NCBI GenBank assembly: GCA_032358165.1
Contig: JAALGY010000019.1
Coordinates: 930,001 to 994,000 of the forward strand
Length of the DNA: 64,000 nt
DNA from: Diplosphaera chodatii
Lineage: Eukaryota; Chlorophyta; Trebouxiophyceae; Prasiolales; Stichococcaceae
Reading direction: 5' to 3'
Program-made: the position numbers and the translations under genes
Part shown: positions 11,843 to 24,344 of the stretch, piece after piece
Position numbering within the stretch: position 1 is the first letter of the stretch
Layout: each line of letters begins with the position of its first letter
Notes under the pieces: generated by a model
Database searches by the model: none
Seen by the model: only the letters and a program-made list of their open reading frames with translations
Told to the model about the DNA's origin: nothing

Positions 11843-13303
11843 TGCCCGCCGTCGCTGCTGCCGTACCAGTGCCCGGCATGGTGCGCACCTTTCAATGGAA
11901 GGCCTGCCTGTAAGCGAGATGTACTGCAGTGTGGGCTTACAGGAGGGTAGCCGGCCACAGTGCATGTGCATGTGGTGGGTGGCATGACGTTCAGAGAGTA
12001 GGTGAGCATCATGGCACACCACTGGTGGCATGCTGGCATGCTGCGCCCGATGCGCAAGGGACCGCTTCGGTGCCAGCCTGGGGTGGGCGTGCCTAGGGCT
12101 CTCCTTGGTAATTTGACAACAGTCTGCTTAGTAAAGTTGCGTACAGGAGCGTTCTGATGGTGGCTGTGCCAGCCAGTGCACATGCCCACTGATCGCCTTT
12201 GACGTCAGAGGCCTCCCCGAGGAATCTCACCTACAGCGTATTACCTGTCATGCGGTTCCCGCTCTCGTACCCGCGCGCAAAGCAACCCGTCTGCTCGCAG
12301 GCCCAGTACGCTCGCTGGGCAATCGCTGGCCATCGCAGCGGGCATGTCAGTACGTGCAAAGGACGACGCCATGTATCAACCGCACTTGGACGTGACCAAG
12401 TGGTGTGGTTCGACCTGATGAGTCCAATCTGTGAGTTCCCAAGGGATGCGCCTGCTCGTGACCCAGGCACGATAGCAAGCATCTCACTGGGTGTAGTGAC
12501 ACGCGTGATGTCGCGTTTGCCGTCGTCTGACGCATAGTGCTGTAAGCGTGAGTGTAGGATATTTGCGTCATGTTGCCCCACTATCTGATGACTTCGCGAC
12601 CTAAGCCTTCTGTTGCGCCTAATTGCGCAAGGTCACACGATACTATATCGGTGGACTGATTTGAGCTGAAAGACCTCGCTCCTGGGCCCCGCGTCGAACT
12701 GTGCCGTCCACTTGCTGCGTCGGACGCCCGGAGGGAGGCAGAGCGTCGTCGAGGTCACCGATTCGCCGAACCGCGGTGGCATGTAGGAGCCCTGCACATT
12801 GATTGCACAAGGGCACCGTCTTCCTGCATCACCGGTTCGTCGCTATGTGTTTAGTCGCGCATGTGCTGGCTGTCAGACAGTTGTCAAAGGTCCTGTGACA
12901 GCCCACATACCTCCCGTTGGAGATCAACGTCCTTGCCTCCACGCGAATATCGCAACCTGGTGCTGCTACCGTCGATGCCATCTCGATCATCGCAGCATCA
13001 CGACTGTTCTGATGGGTTGCTGTTGCATATGTACCTGTGGGCTCTAGCTTAGTTTTGCGTCTCCGGCACGGTCCACCATGTGGTTCTCTTCATTGAATCT
13101 GCTGCTGGACACAAAGTTGTTTGCCTTCTATTCAACATAGCTCATGTGGTGTAGGCTGGAGCCGCTCAGCTGGAAGCTGTGATGCTATCAGCGGTGTCGC
13201 TGCAACTCTACAGTGATGCCGCCAGATAGGCGGCACAGTTTCGCTTCGGGTGCCGTCCATACCGCATTCAGTGCTTAGCGGGCTGAGGAGGGCAGGCAGC
13301 ATG
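11843..13303. other. Intergenic stretch, no supported gene
   Basis: About 1.46 kb between SWC6 and the RWP-RK gene. Reading frames are short, lack recognisable blocks on either strand, and do not connect through plausible splice sites. Upstream exons or the 5' leader of the RWP-RK gene could lie in its right half. Confidence 0.4.
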
Positions 13304-16126
13304 ATGACCGATGGGCTGCCTGCCTCTACGGCCATGCTGCTGCACCGCTACTTTGGTGCGCGGCCTGTTGGGTACCCCAGCTTGAGTTGCCTGCGCACGC
13401 TGCCATGTGATGAGGCCATGTGGCACGAGGCAGGGTGCGTGTCACCAGTGGGCTCGGCGTTTGCATTGCATCCGCAGCGGGGCATGTTGCACTGCAGAGC
13501 CGGCCGACTTCCTGAGCGTCCAGATGGCGCCCGCGTCTCAGCCGCAGCTCTGCAGCAGCGCGCTCAGCACCGGCTTCATGCTGCTGCAGCAGCAGGACGC
13601 AGCATGTGGCATGCGAGGCAACCAGGTCTGTATGATATGATGCAGTATGTTGACAGCGCACACCACGCTGCAGCAGATTGGTGTCATTTGCTGGGTGGTT
13701 TGACATTGCCCTGATACTGTCTGCATGTACTGCAGCCGTGCTGCCTGCCGCCGGCAATGCCGCAGCGGAGAGCGCATGCAGAGCCGCTGCCGCAGGCCGG
13801 CCAGACGCTTCAGTGGCCATTACCACAGCCTGACTTTGGTGGCTTCAGTGGGGATGGGTCGCTCCCGCTGTATGGCAGCACAGCCATCCCTGCGGCGCGG
13901 CCGCTGCAGCTGCCAACCACCCGCTGTTCATCCCCGATGGGCAGCTCATGGCAGCGACGAAGCTCGTCTCAGCCAGGCATTCGTACCGCTGATGCTTTGC
14001 AGCCAGGCAGCTATCCGTTGGATCTGCAGAGCCAGGGCTTCGTTCAGCTTCGGCAGCAGAGCATGCCTGCAGCTGCTCACCCATCAGGTGAGTTGCTGCA
14101 GGCCCCGCCTGAGCAGCAGCACCAGCGCCAAAGACGGCAGCACAGCCTCCCTGCCATCTGGCTGCCGCCGCCTGGCACACAGTGCCACGAGGAGCGCAAC
14201 AACACAGCATTGGGGCTGCCGCAGCGCACCTCAGTCAGGCGAGACTCGCCAGGCATGGCGGCTGCTGCTGCTGGACCTTTGCAGCCCAGGCCGATCTCAA
14301 CATGCTGGCATCAGGAGCCAGCCTCGCTGATGCAACACCAGCAGCTGCAGAAACAACAGCAGTGGCGGCAGCAGCAGTGGCAGCAACAGCAGCAAGACCA
14401 GCAGCTGTACTGCCACCAGCAGCTGATGCACCATCACCATCGGAATGTGTACAGCAGCAAACCATGCGCGCCTCCTGGGATGCCAGTGCCAGAGCTGTGC
14501 CTCCCGCCGCCACTGGTGAGTCAGTAGGCCATACCACAGCTTCAGGACACTCGTTACCGGGCCCCATGGCTTGTTCCAACGCTGCTCACGTTGAAAGTGC
14601 CACTGCAGAGCCAGCCGACACGCACGGCGACCCGCTGCAGCACCATCACCAGCGGGTTCCCAAAAGGCGACGCCACATGCGAGCCACGGCAACTTGACAT
14701 CGAGTTCCACAGCTTGGGTCCTAGGCTCGAATGCGAGGGCCGTGTCAGTGCAGCAGCAGCTGCGGGTCCCCCAGGCAGCGCTCCAGTGGTGCGCGGCGGC
14801 CGCGCATCCACGCCACAGCCTGCGCAGCCGCAACCGTCAGTGTCAAGGCTGTCGAGGCCGTCGCTACGGGGCCGGCGGCGTGCAACCACACGGCACACAT
14901 CGTCGTTTGCTGTGGACCCTGCAGCGCCGCCGCCGCCACCTCGGCACAGCGCTGCTGCACAAGTATGTGAAATATCGCACCCTCACATGATCCTGGTGCA
15001 CATGACCGGTGCACTGCACCCTGTGTGTCATGCAAAATGCACATAGCACTGCACATTAACCACCGCAGGGCGGATCGGCACAGCCGGGGGAGCAGCGTCG
15101 CGGCCGCAAGGCCGGCCGCCACGCACACATCACAGTCGCCATGCTCTCTGACGGCGGCTACCTCGACCTGCCCATCCAGGTGCTGCGGCACCGCTGACTG
15201 CGACGGTGCGCCCGTGAGAGGGTGCCTTCTGGTGGCATGATGAGGGTTGGTGCACTTCTGCTCAGCAGCAGGTGCAAATGCACAACTTGGTCCACAATGA
15301 TACCAACTGGACTGCAGGACGCCGCAAAGAAGCTTAACCTGGGGCTGAGCGTGCTGAAGCGGGTGTGTCGTGACATTGGGCTCGTCCGGTGGCCATACCG
15401 CAAGCGCAACAGCCTGGCCAATGTGATCAGCAAAACACAGCGCTTCCTGGTGAGAATGAAAATCCTCCCCCAGTTGCCACACAATGTCAAGTTTGCACTG
15501 TGAAGTTGGCACATGCAGTCTGCTCTGGCTCTGCACAGTCCTGCAGCTGCATCGCAGACATGCTCCAAATGTAGTGGGACACGCTGTCCATCTCCATGTG
15601 AGGTTTGTTTGACTAACGGACTTCCGCTGCATCGGCAGGCAGGAGATCAGAAGGCGGGTGTTCTGGCCAGCCTCAACAGCCAGCTGTCGCAGCTGACTGG
15701 CGAGGGGGAGGACCTGGCGGCGTGCACCAAGTCATACCGGCAGTGCATCTTCAAGCTGAACCACAAGATGAACAAGCTCAGTGGGCAGGTGAGCGGCAGT
15801 TTCTCATGCCTGCCCCTCAGTTTGAGGCGGTGCTCCCATTGCTTGGCGTTGACAGCTGCTTGATTGGCATATCTGCGGTTGCATCAACAGGTCAGCTGCC
15901 AATCGCATATGCTTGTTGCCTGTGGCTACTTGCATCCATTGGGGGTGCCGTCAATCTGCAGCAAGGGGAAGGCAAAACAAGGGGTCGACCTATGGCGATT
16001 TCCAACTCAGCTGCGGAGCGCCTGACGCAAGCGACTGGGAATGCGGTGGAGAAGGTGCCGTCGCGCCAATCACGCGACCCGGACACGCCACCCAGGCCCC
16101 CGAGCAGCACCAGCAGCGGCCTGTGA
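13304..16126 (+). CDS. RWP-RK domain transcription factor
   Basis: DNA-binding regulator of the NIN/NLP/RKD/MID class, which acts in nitrogen responses and sexual differentiation in green plants. The RWP-RK domain spans an intron: MLSDGGYLDLPIQ (to about 15180) joins DAAKKLNLGLSVLKR, then RWPYRKRNSL (about 15390-15420). The signature is RWPYRKR. Upstream exons are long, Gln/Pro/Ser-rich and include a CAG-type run (14340-14410). An intron removes the stop near 14525, joining PPPL to SQPTRTATR. Downstream exons encode a helical segment (LNSQLSQLTGEGEDLAACTK; 15641-15787) and a short basic tail ending at 16126. The start at MMTDGLPASTAM is the first plausible Met; the exon pattern between 13360 and 13500 is uncertain. 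No PB1 domain is seen, so it is more RKD-like than NLP-like. Confidence 0.85.
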
Positions 16127-16669
16127 ACCACCGTGAATAGCATTGTATCGTCGCTGTTGTGCAAGTCATCACTGAGATGGATACGGAATACGTACCACAG
16201 GACATCTGTAGCTCATAGCTGCGGCGGCGCAGGCAGTGAGCATGCTTGGGATCAGCCATGCCAATTGCATAAACTGGCATATGCATCGTCAGACATTCTG
16301 ATGTCAGCATTGCATTGAAACTTCCGTCAGCAGCATTCTGTAGATCAGCAATGCAACGCTGTTGCTCTGTGTGCCATGGCGTGCTGCTGGTGCAAAAGGA
16401 ACAGGAGCATATGTCCATATTGAGCTCATGCATGTTGTCTATTATGTATGGTAAGCCAAGCATCGACCGTGCTTTGAGTTGCAATTAGAGCTCGCTGCCG
16501 AAGAGAACCAGCTTGACAAGGATACATCGCCCGAGGGCATCAAGATAAATACTGATACAACGCAGATCTGCTCATCACCAGAGCAACAGACCGTGCAGAC
16601 CGTGCTAATCTACAGTGCCGACAATGTAGAGCTACAAGTGGCGTGACAAGATGAGCCGCCAATATTGTA
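16127..16669. other. Intergenic between convergent RWP-RK and ATG3 genes
   Basis: About 540 bases between two stop codons. No supported gene; expected to hold both 3' untranslated regions. Confidence 0.4.
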
Positions 16670-18494
16670 TCACCACCCGCCAGCGCTTGACGTGTAGTCA
16701 TACTCGATGGTTGGGATGACGGAGGCGATGAACTTCAGGAACAGCACCATGTAGCTGCAAGACAGAGGCAGAATATCTTTAGCTCTGGTGGTGCCGGCCA
16801 GCAAGGGGTGATTTCATGCTCCGAAAACTGCTGCACCCGCCAACATTTGCTGCTGTGCCCTTAGACATAGCAGCGTTGAGCATCGGGGACGCACTGCTCT
16901 ACATCGAGACGGCGGCCGCCCGCATCTGCGGAGTGTTCAGCCAGCCGGCGCATGGTGTCGGCGTGCTTGCAGGGGTGGATGCCCAGCGCGCGCACACTCG
17001 AGTGCGGGAACTGCTCCACCGTCGCCGTCTTCCTCGCATACGCCTCGCTGATGTCCTGGAAAATCTGCAGGGGACAAAAGGTCCAGCACATTGGACCCTC
17101 CAGACAAGGGACCATGCGCAAGCATTGCACCCATGTTTGTTCTTCACGACAGTCTGCACCATCTAGTTTGCGCTGTTCTAGTGCATTTTGACTCTGTTTT
17201 GTGCATGCGCAACCATGCCCCCCCAGTGCATCGCAGCAGCCTCGGCCCGGCACCTGCTCAGGCTTCAGCGGCTGCCGGTCCTCGTCGTATCCAACGAGCC
17301 AGGTGCGCGGTACAGCATGGAACTTGTCGTAGCTGATCATCAAATCGTACGTTCGCGTGCGCCTGATGTTGTCCTGCGTGCTTGCCTGTGCTGGCAGCGC
17401 TGCCTGCAGGGCGAAGCACCAATCTGGTGGTGGGAAAGCACACCCCGCTGCAGTATTGCGATGCGAACGGGATCAAGGGCGACAGCAGGCGCATGCATAA
17501 TTTCCTGGTTGCCTGTCCGGGTTGCCCGTCCGGTAAGCTGGAGAAAACCAACGACAATGTTTTGGTGGCACAGGTGCTCACCTCATCTGCCTCGTCCTCT
17601 TCGATGGCCAGGTCATCGATGTCGGGCACATCATCCTCATCCCCGCCGTCCTGCGCATGCATCACCAGCCAAAGAGCTCCAAACACACATCAGACCTCGC
17701 AACCGGCTCCACACACGGCGTGGTCTTGAGCAAGCCACAGCATGACAGTGGCAGGTGACCCCACCTTTGGCGCGTCATCATCGCCCAGGGTGGGGATGTC
17801 GTCATCGGCGCCTGCCGCCGCCGCCGCACGCTGCTTCGCATTGCCGTCGGGGCCGTCGGCCGCCACCCACTGCTCCCCCGCGTCGCCCTCCAGCAGCTCC
17901 TCGTGCCCGGCGGCGGCGCCAGTAACCGCTGCCGCCCGCTGGTAGCATGGCACTGCAGCGCGCAGGCGTGATGCATTACGCGCTGACGACCAGGTAGGTT
18001 GGGACGGAGGACCATGTCGCCGGCCGAGGGGTTGATCGGGCGCACCGTTCCGAGTGATGAGGTACTGCTTCTGCTTGTCTGGCAAATGAAGCTTGGCCTT
18101 TGATGCATCACCCGCCTCCCTGCACAGAAGCAAGCGTCTTCATATGGCATGGACCCTTGATCAGCTAGACATTTGCATACGCTTCTGCAGACAGGGAGTG
18201 CAATGGCCTCACCATGACCATGTGGGATATGTCCGCACGAGGAAGTCTCCAGCGATGGTGAACTCCTCGGGCGTCAAGCGCTGCGAGGTCAGGGGTTCCA
18301 CACACGTGAGAAGATCTTGGCTGATACGGAGTCGGGAGGCAACAACTCGTGAGGATGCCGAAGGAGCAGCAGCTCACCCCGTCCGCTTCAAAGCTCGACT
18401 TCGTGTGGGCGGGTAGCACTGCCTCGTTTGCCGCTTTGTAGGCGTTGAAGCCCGCGGCCTTGGCATTGAGCAGCCCAGCTTTGAGGCTCTTCAT
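16670..18494 (-). CDS. ATG3: ATG3-like E2 conjugating enzyme for ATG8 lipidation
   Basis: Autophagy E2-like enzyme that transfers ATG8 to phosphatidylethanolamine. Family blocks appear in order on the minus strand: MKSLKAGLLNAKAAGFNAYK (start 18494), LTPEEFTIAGDFLVRTYPTW (about 18275), KQKQYLITRN (about 18075), an acidic flexible region with DEDDVPDIDDLAIEEDEADE (about 17630), DNIRRTRTYDLMISYDKF (about 17370), WLVGYDEDRQPLKPEQ, then FQDISEAYARKTATVE and GIHPCKHAD. HPC is the motif with the catalytic cysteine (about 16982). The last exon gives YMVLFLKFIASVIPTIEYDY and the stop at 16672-16670. The set is complete and of normal order for ATG3. Confidence 0.92.
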
Positions 18495-19229
18495 GTTGCG
18501 CTACTGTGCTTCCAAACCAGCAAAGTGCCCTGCAGAACGATGCATCAGATGGGCATCTGGGGTGACGGCGCCATGACGATATGCCATCGGGCCTCAGCAC
18601 AAACGGTGACCGACCTGTGTGTTTGTGTAAGCAGTGAGATTTCCCTTCGTAACCCTGGCGCACACTTGTCGCTGCTGCAGCAGCAATGCTGCCGGGAGGT
18701 GCCTCGAGTGAGTCAGTTTGGCCTCACTTTGCAACCCGAGCAGAGCTTGAGCGAGGGGTGCTGCACAGCACCACGCTATCTCTGTGTGTGTCAAGAACAG
18801 CTTACTTTGGGCGCAACTGCGAAGTGCGGCAGCAGCTTGGATCGCTTGCTGGGTTACGAACTCGCCCTGTAGCATTCAACCTTGGATACGTCGATTGGCA
18901 CTGGGGGCTGGCAGTTCAAAGTTGGGGTTCTGCCCGTCCAAAGCGGCTCCTAGCTATGATACACTCCATCAGGTATAGACTAGCGGCTGTCCTTCTCGCA
19001 TCGTGAGCAGATATGGACGGCATTGCCGGTGAAAACAAGCAGCGCTGAGGCGGTGGACCCGTGCCAACATCAGCTGGGTATTGTATGGTATGCGACCACA
19101 TGATGTTGCCCATGCGACTAGGTGCTGGGCGCCAGGTGTGCTGATGGTGACGGCGCCCAACAGCAGCAGACCTTGACATTCAGCGCCATGTCGAAAACCA
19201 CTAATTGTAGAGCCTGCATTGATCATTGA
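18495..19229. promoter_or_regulatory. ATG3 upstream region and NIPA 3' flank
   Basis: About 735 bases between the ATG3 start and the stop of the next minus-strand gene. No supported coding exon; should include the ATG3 promoter. Confidence 0.35.
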
Positions 19230-21076
19230 TCACTGAGCGTGTGGTGTTGAAGGAGTTGCTGAAGCCCCCGCAAGCGTTCCAAAGGCCCTCGGCTCCGGGG
19301 TCTGCCGGCCGAGGGACGTCAGGCCGGTGGACCCTACTGTTTGCAGCTGCGATGGGCCCCGCCGCGGGCTGCTGCCATATGGTCTGAACTCTGGCGAGTC
19401 CAGCAGTTCTGGGCTGCTGTTCTGCCCGCTGCCCAGCCCGCCGTGACCGAGGCTGCCGACTTTGCGGTGGCCGCTGCTCCTTGGGCGTGACAGCAGCGGC
19501 GAGCCAGTGCTGGCGATGCTGCCGACAGCGATAACCGGCAGCAGCCGCGACTCGACGTAGCTGCGGGCCGCAGTGCGCAAGGCGAGCGCTGCTCGTGATG
19601 GGATGTACGCCCACATCCATGCCGGCATTTTTGACGCCCCAAGCCCAAGCGCCTGCTGCAGCCCGCCTGCATGGCCACGTGTTAATCCTTCAGCAGCACG
19701 GCACACAAACCAACCACACAGCTTGCTTGGACGAAGGAGAACAGCTGGTTGTGCAGCAGCTCATGTGTCACCTGAGCCAGCTGCCAGGCCGGCGATGCCC
19801 GCGAGGATCAGCACCCAGCTGGTGAGCCGTGCCAGGCGTGCTGCGGGGCTGCCTGGCAGCCGCTCACCGAGGGCCAGAACGCCGACTGCTACGCCGGTGA
19901 CCATGGATGTCACTGCCGCTGCTGTGCACACCTGCGACCCAAATCCTCCAGCATTGCTGCTGAGTCTGACGCCCCAACGATCAGGATGCACCCTCAGGCC
20001 GTATGACAGCAGCATGCTTCGCCACCAACGGCGTGCCACAGCCAACACAACAAATGGCCACACCCACCACCAGGCTGTTGCCGTCCTTCAGGCCGCACGT
20101 CTGCAAGGCGAAACCGCCTGATGTCAAACCCACGCTGGCAGCCAGGCCAGCTGGAACGCACAGCGGCTGCCGTGATGCCAGCAGGAACCCCGTGCGGCAG
20201 CAGGCGGCTGACAACCCGAAGCACGTGCCCGCTTGCAGGCCATACACATAGGCTGTGGTGCGGGGCGGCGTTGGTGCTGCGTCCCGGGCTCGCCTCCGCT
20301 GCCGACGGGCAAGCCGCACTGCTGACAAGACGCCTGCGTTTTGGGATTCGTATTTGGTCGACGACATGCTGGACACCGTCACAAAACCCATCATCCGGAC
20401 ATCGATCTGCTTATCGACTCACCCAACACAACCACCAGCAGGGTGACCACGGCGACGGCGCGCACGACACTGATGGCGCTGCCTTTGGGCGCCTCCTCCG
20501 TGGTGGCGCCCAGGCCAATTGTGCCAGCTGCTGCCAGTGCCACTGCCATCCACTCGCTTGGCTGCAATGATTCCTGCGCTTGCAACACTTTTGTCTACAG
20601 GCCTTGGCTGCATGAAGTGGCAAACTGACGTTGCCGGCGGGCATCACAGGGCAGGTCGTGAGCAAAAGCTTGCCACTGCCTGCCTGCAGATAGAAGTGCG
20701 AGAAGAGCGCAAGAGACACGAGGCCCACACCCGACACTGGTTGCACCAGAGAGACCTGGACACAAGCAGACCTGACTCACCGATTAGACTAGACATTGTC
20801 TTGTAATCATACCTGCAGGCTCTCATCATGCTCGCAGGCAGAACGAACAGCACCCACCGGCGCCAGCGCAAAGGCCGCGATCATGAGGAGCGCTCCCCCG
20901 AGATCAGCCGATAGCCCTATCAGCCATTCTCTGCTGCGCGCGTACTGCACGAGAATGGCTGGGTCCAGGGAGAAGCGCGGCAGCTGGCGAGTCGCCTCCT
21001 TTTGCAGGGCCTTCCCCACATTGTTGCCGGTTGCAGCAATCAGCGTGATGATGATTGCAGGCCACTGTCCACCCAT
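19230..21076 (-). CDS. NIPA-type (DUF803) membrane transporter, putative magnesium transporter
   Basis: Multi-pass membrane protein of the drug/metabolite transporter superfamily. It starts MGGQWPAIIITLIAATGNNV, followed by LIGLSADLGGALLMIAAFAL (about 20900), a second membrane exon VSGVGLVSLALFSHFY, SEWMAVALAAAGTIGLG (about 20540), YGLQAGTCFGLSAACCRTGF, FALQTCGLKDGNSLVV (about 20080), and AVTSMVTGVAVGVLALGE (about 19900). The ...LKDGN... and final GE-containing helix fit plant NIPA proteins. The C-terminal exon is a Ser/Pro/Gly-rich cytosolic tail ending SATPSTPHAQ at 19230. Substrate is inferred from family only. Exon ends between 20400 and 20800 are approximate. Confidence 0.72.
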
Positions 21077-21736
21077 GACCGGCCTCCAGCCACTGGGTAG
21101 AGATTCTACTGCGCTGACTCAAGCAGTAGCATACATGCACCTTTTGTGAGAGGCGATGCTGATGTCTGATGGTGCTGCTGTCAGCAAGGGGTATTTTGGT
21201 AGATCTTCAAGACTTATCATAGGAATGGCCCGACATGAGCAAAAGTTGGGACAAGATGATGGCGTTCTCATACGGTAGAGGCCACCCTGCCAAGAAGCCA
21301 AATAGGCCCAAGTCTCCCTCACCAGGTCGATGCAGCTGAGTGTGACAACGATCAACTACGACCCAAACGCAATCGCTTGTTGTGGCACAAGACAGCTGAC
21401 AGAATATGAATGCGGGCGAGTTCTACTGCACTGCACGCGAACGGGTCCAGACCAGCATACAAATTGCATTCGTGTCGTCAGGTGTGGCGAAGACTGCAAT
21501 CTGAATCTCGCCGCGATCTCCACGCTGCTTCTATCAAGATCGCCTGTTGCCTGGCCTTCAAAGCCCACAAGGGCGCTTGCCGGTGCTTGCGCAGCATTCT
21601 GATGATGCAGCTTGTCAGGGATCTCACGAGTCTGCCCATCTCGTGTCGGACGCCCGCAGCTGGCTCATCGATCCAACACAGGCCACTGTTCCGGTCGCAG
21701 CCGTGCATTGCTCGTGCGCTGAGGCCAAGTGAGACA
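21077..21736. promoter_or_regulatory. Divergent intergenic region
   Basis: About 660 bases between the starts of the NIPA-type gene and the plus-strand gene at 21737. No supported exon. Confidence 0.3.
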
Positions 21737-23902
21737 ATGCCTTCATCCCTGCAACCTTTCGATGAAGGCTCAAACTGGAAGCTTGTGCTGCCGCCAAACC
21801 AGTGAGTATCTGCATGCATGCATGCCAAGCTGGCGTCTCGAGCAACATGTTCCCCTACAATAGTTATCGTCAATAGTTGCACAGCTGATGCCATCATCCA
21901 CAGCGAGCCAGCCAAGAGCATCTTGCTGCATGATGTGGGCGGTTGTTCATTCATGAAGTCTCGACACAGCGCTGCTGGAGAATGAGGTGCACCGTACACT
22001 GTATCTGCAGGGGAACGGGCTTTGAGGGTGCCGTAGGTGCGACACTAGCACATGTCATTACTGTTGACTTGGTCACACTCACGACGGCTTGCAATGTTGT
22101 ATGGTGTCTTATGGCGGGGGCCATCTGAGCTGTAGGAACATGGGCAAGATATACACCAGGTGGTGAGTTGCTCGTTAGTTATCACGGTGCCAGGCTATTT
22201 CAGATAGCCCAGCAGGACGGCGTGATCAAACAGATCAACATCTATTCAAAGGAGGTGCGGTCACCTGCGCCAGGCCTCAGCTGGTTCGGTTTGGTCAGCT
22301 GGCTCGCTAAAGCCTTGAGCGAGTTTGCGGGGCAGAGGGGCAACATCCACTGAGGACAAGACAGAGCTGAAAAGTGTGAGATTGTGCATGTTGTCCCTTG
22401 CAGACGCCAGGGTCGCAGCCGCGAGAACAGGATGGCAATGTGCAGAAGGAATGGTCATACAGCCAGGCGGAGCACAACAAATCAGATGGCTGGTGAGTAC
22501 GGACACCATTGCTGCTCCTCGAATCGTGGTTGGCTGACCATGCACGTGTAGCACAGCACTTGGAGGATGCTGGCATGCTGCAGCCACCTGGATTGCGCAG
22601 GTTTCACCCTTTCATGATCAAGGATGGGCCAATGCGCAGCCGTGCGCTCTCCACCTCCGCGGGTCAGTTTAGCACTTTTCACCTCATGCAACCAAGCAGC
22701 GCTTGTGATGTTTGCAGTGGAGATGCTGTTGTGCAGTATGCACAATGGTGCTGAAGCAACGGCCCTTGGCCAACAGCGGCCACATATCTGGGACTGATCG
22801 TGCGACCTGCTGTACCTGGCAGGGCGCGTGTCCAGTGCATGCTTTGCTTTGCCGCTTCCCGAGTACATAGCTCAGCATGACCCACCCCCACCATTCTTCG
22901 GCAGCGAGTTGTTCTTCAGGTGTGTATCGGGGGCGTTGTCTGCAAGGCAATCTGTTATCAGCAGCAGGCAGATCGCAGCAAGTGTGCATCTGATATGGTG
23001 GCAGGTCATCAATCTCCAAAGGGGCCTGGTGGTCTGGCGGGCCGCTGTTCGATGTGAAGACCGGCAAAGTCATGGTACCTGCTACAACAACATTGCCACC
23101 TGAGCTTTGACTGCACTACGTGTATCACAGCCGATGTACTGTGCTGAACAAGGATCCCTGCTGCAGCCATCGAATCGAGCTGACGTGCACCGTGTAGACT
23201 TGGGCACAACATGGTCTTGTGTACTCGCAGTGCGTCTTCTTCATAAGAGAATATCGCATGGCCGTCGAGGACCCGTCCCAGCCCATCAACCTGGCCGAGC
23301 ATCCAGCGATACAGCAGCCGCGCGATCACCTTCCCAAGGATCCCGCTGATTGGCTGACTGGTGGCGACTGGAAGGGTGTGCAAGAAGCACTTGTGTGGGA
23401 GCAAGGTCGGTCAATCTGCTCGTGCAGCATTGCTTTCGGTGTGGCCCCCAGTGCTGGGCTGACTGATATCTCTGATGACACCCGTGCTGATGATTGTATG
23501 GGCTGAAGCGATGATATCTTCTTGCAGGCAGCGAAGTGCCACAAGTATCACCAGAGCAGCCAGTGCAATGGGAACCACCGCCAGCAGGCCAGACTATCAC
23601 ACTGTTGCCTGATCTGTTTTATGCCGCGTACCCCATGTCCGTGCCCATCGCTGCAGAAGACATGCCAGCCGACGGGCTCTCCTACCAGATGGGTGAGTGC
23701 GCTTGCACCAACTCTGTCATAAGAGGCCACATGCTATACCAGGTCATAAGCAAGAACTGGTGAGTGTTGCAGCAGCCCTAACTTCAAGGCATGCTGCAGG
23801 CGGCCTCGTCTCAGACGATGTCTTCATGCGGACCGTTGTGTTATACGGCGGCAGCGGACGTCTAGCTTCAATACAGCACGAGAAATTCGTCCGTGCCGCC
23901 TA
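21737..23902 (+). CDS. Unrecognised multi-exon protein
   Basis: I do not recognise this gene. Evidence that it is coding: a series of frames bounded by plausible splice sites, including MPSSLQPFDEGSNWKLVLPP (21737), IAQQDGVIKQINIYSKE (about 22210), QPREQDGNVQKEWSYSQAEH (about 22420), QHLEDAGMLQPPGLRRFHPF (about 22555), GAWWSGGPLFDVKTGKVMV (about 23025), a long exon with PINLAEHPAIQQPRDHLPKD (about 23180-23405), VQWEPPPAGQTITLLPDLF (23527-23690) and a final exon with GGLVSDDVFMRTVVLYGGSG ending at 23902. It is rich in Pro, Trp and acidic residues and shows no signal peptide or membrane segment. The exon chain is tentative, and exon order between 22650 and 23150 is the least certain. Confidence 0.45.
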
Positions 23903-23999
23903 GGCAGCTGTGCGGAAGTGGTGTCAGGCGCTTCAGTTGCTGCTGCACATTGACATAGGCACAAGTTCCGGGTCGGATGGGTAATAGGCTATGCAACGA

Positions 24000-24344
24000 T
24001 CAGGCAGGGTCGAGCATGCAAAGAGGAAGAGCAGCATCTGCGAGGTGGGTGTGGTGCACCTGCACTAACTGGCCTGTGAGCCGCCGCAGTCCTGGCCCTG
24101 GCCTGCTGGCCTTGGAACGGACGAGCGGTAGCTGCAGGAGAGCCTCTTCCTCGAGGATCTTGTCACTTGGGAGTTCATAGGCTTGGGATTGCCACGATGC
24201 TCGCCAACTTCGCGGGAGCGTGTCCCACCATCGACCTTCCAGCAGGGCCATGACCATAACATAACCAGATGGCATCACACTCTTGGTTTGACTTGATGTC
24301 CCCCTTCTGTGTTGGCCATCAATCCCCCCTCTGTGTTGGCTCAA
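24000..24344 (-). pseudogene. Isolated open frame next to the repeat array, possible gene remnant
   Basis: A 114-codon minus-strand frame with ordinary, not repetitive, composition over its last 85 codons (GYVMVMALLEGRWWDTLPRS ...). Its first part is translated minisatellite sequence, so it has no credible start. It may be the end of a gene broken by the repeat array, or chance. No family recognised. Confidence 0.2.

Noticed and set aside
12199..12581. Overlapping open frames on both strands in the SWC6/RWP-RK gap
   Set aside because: Neither frame has family features, and neither can be linked to a start or to further exons.
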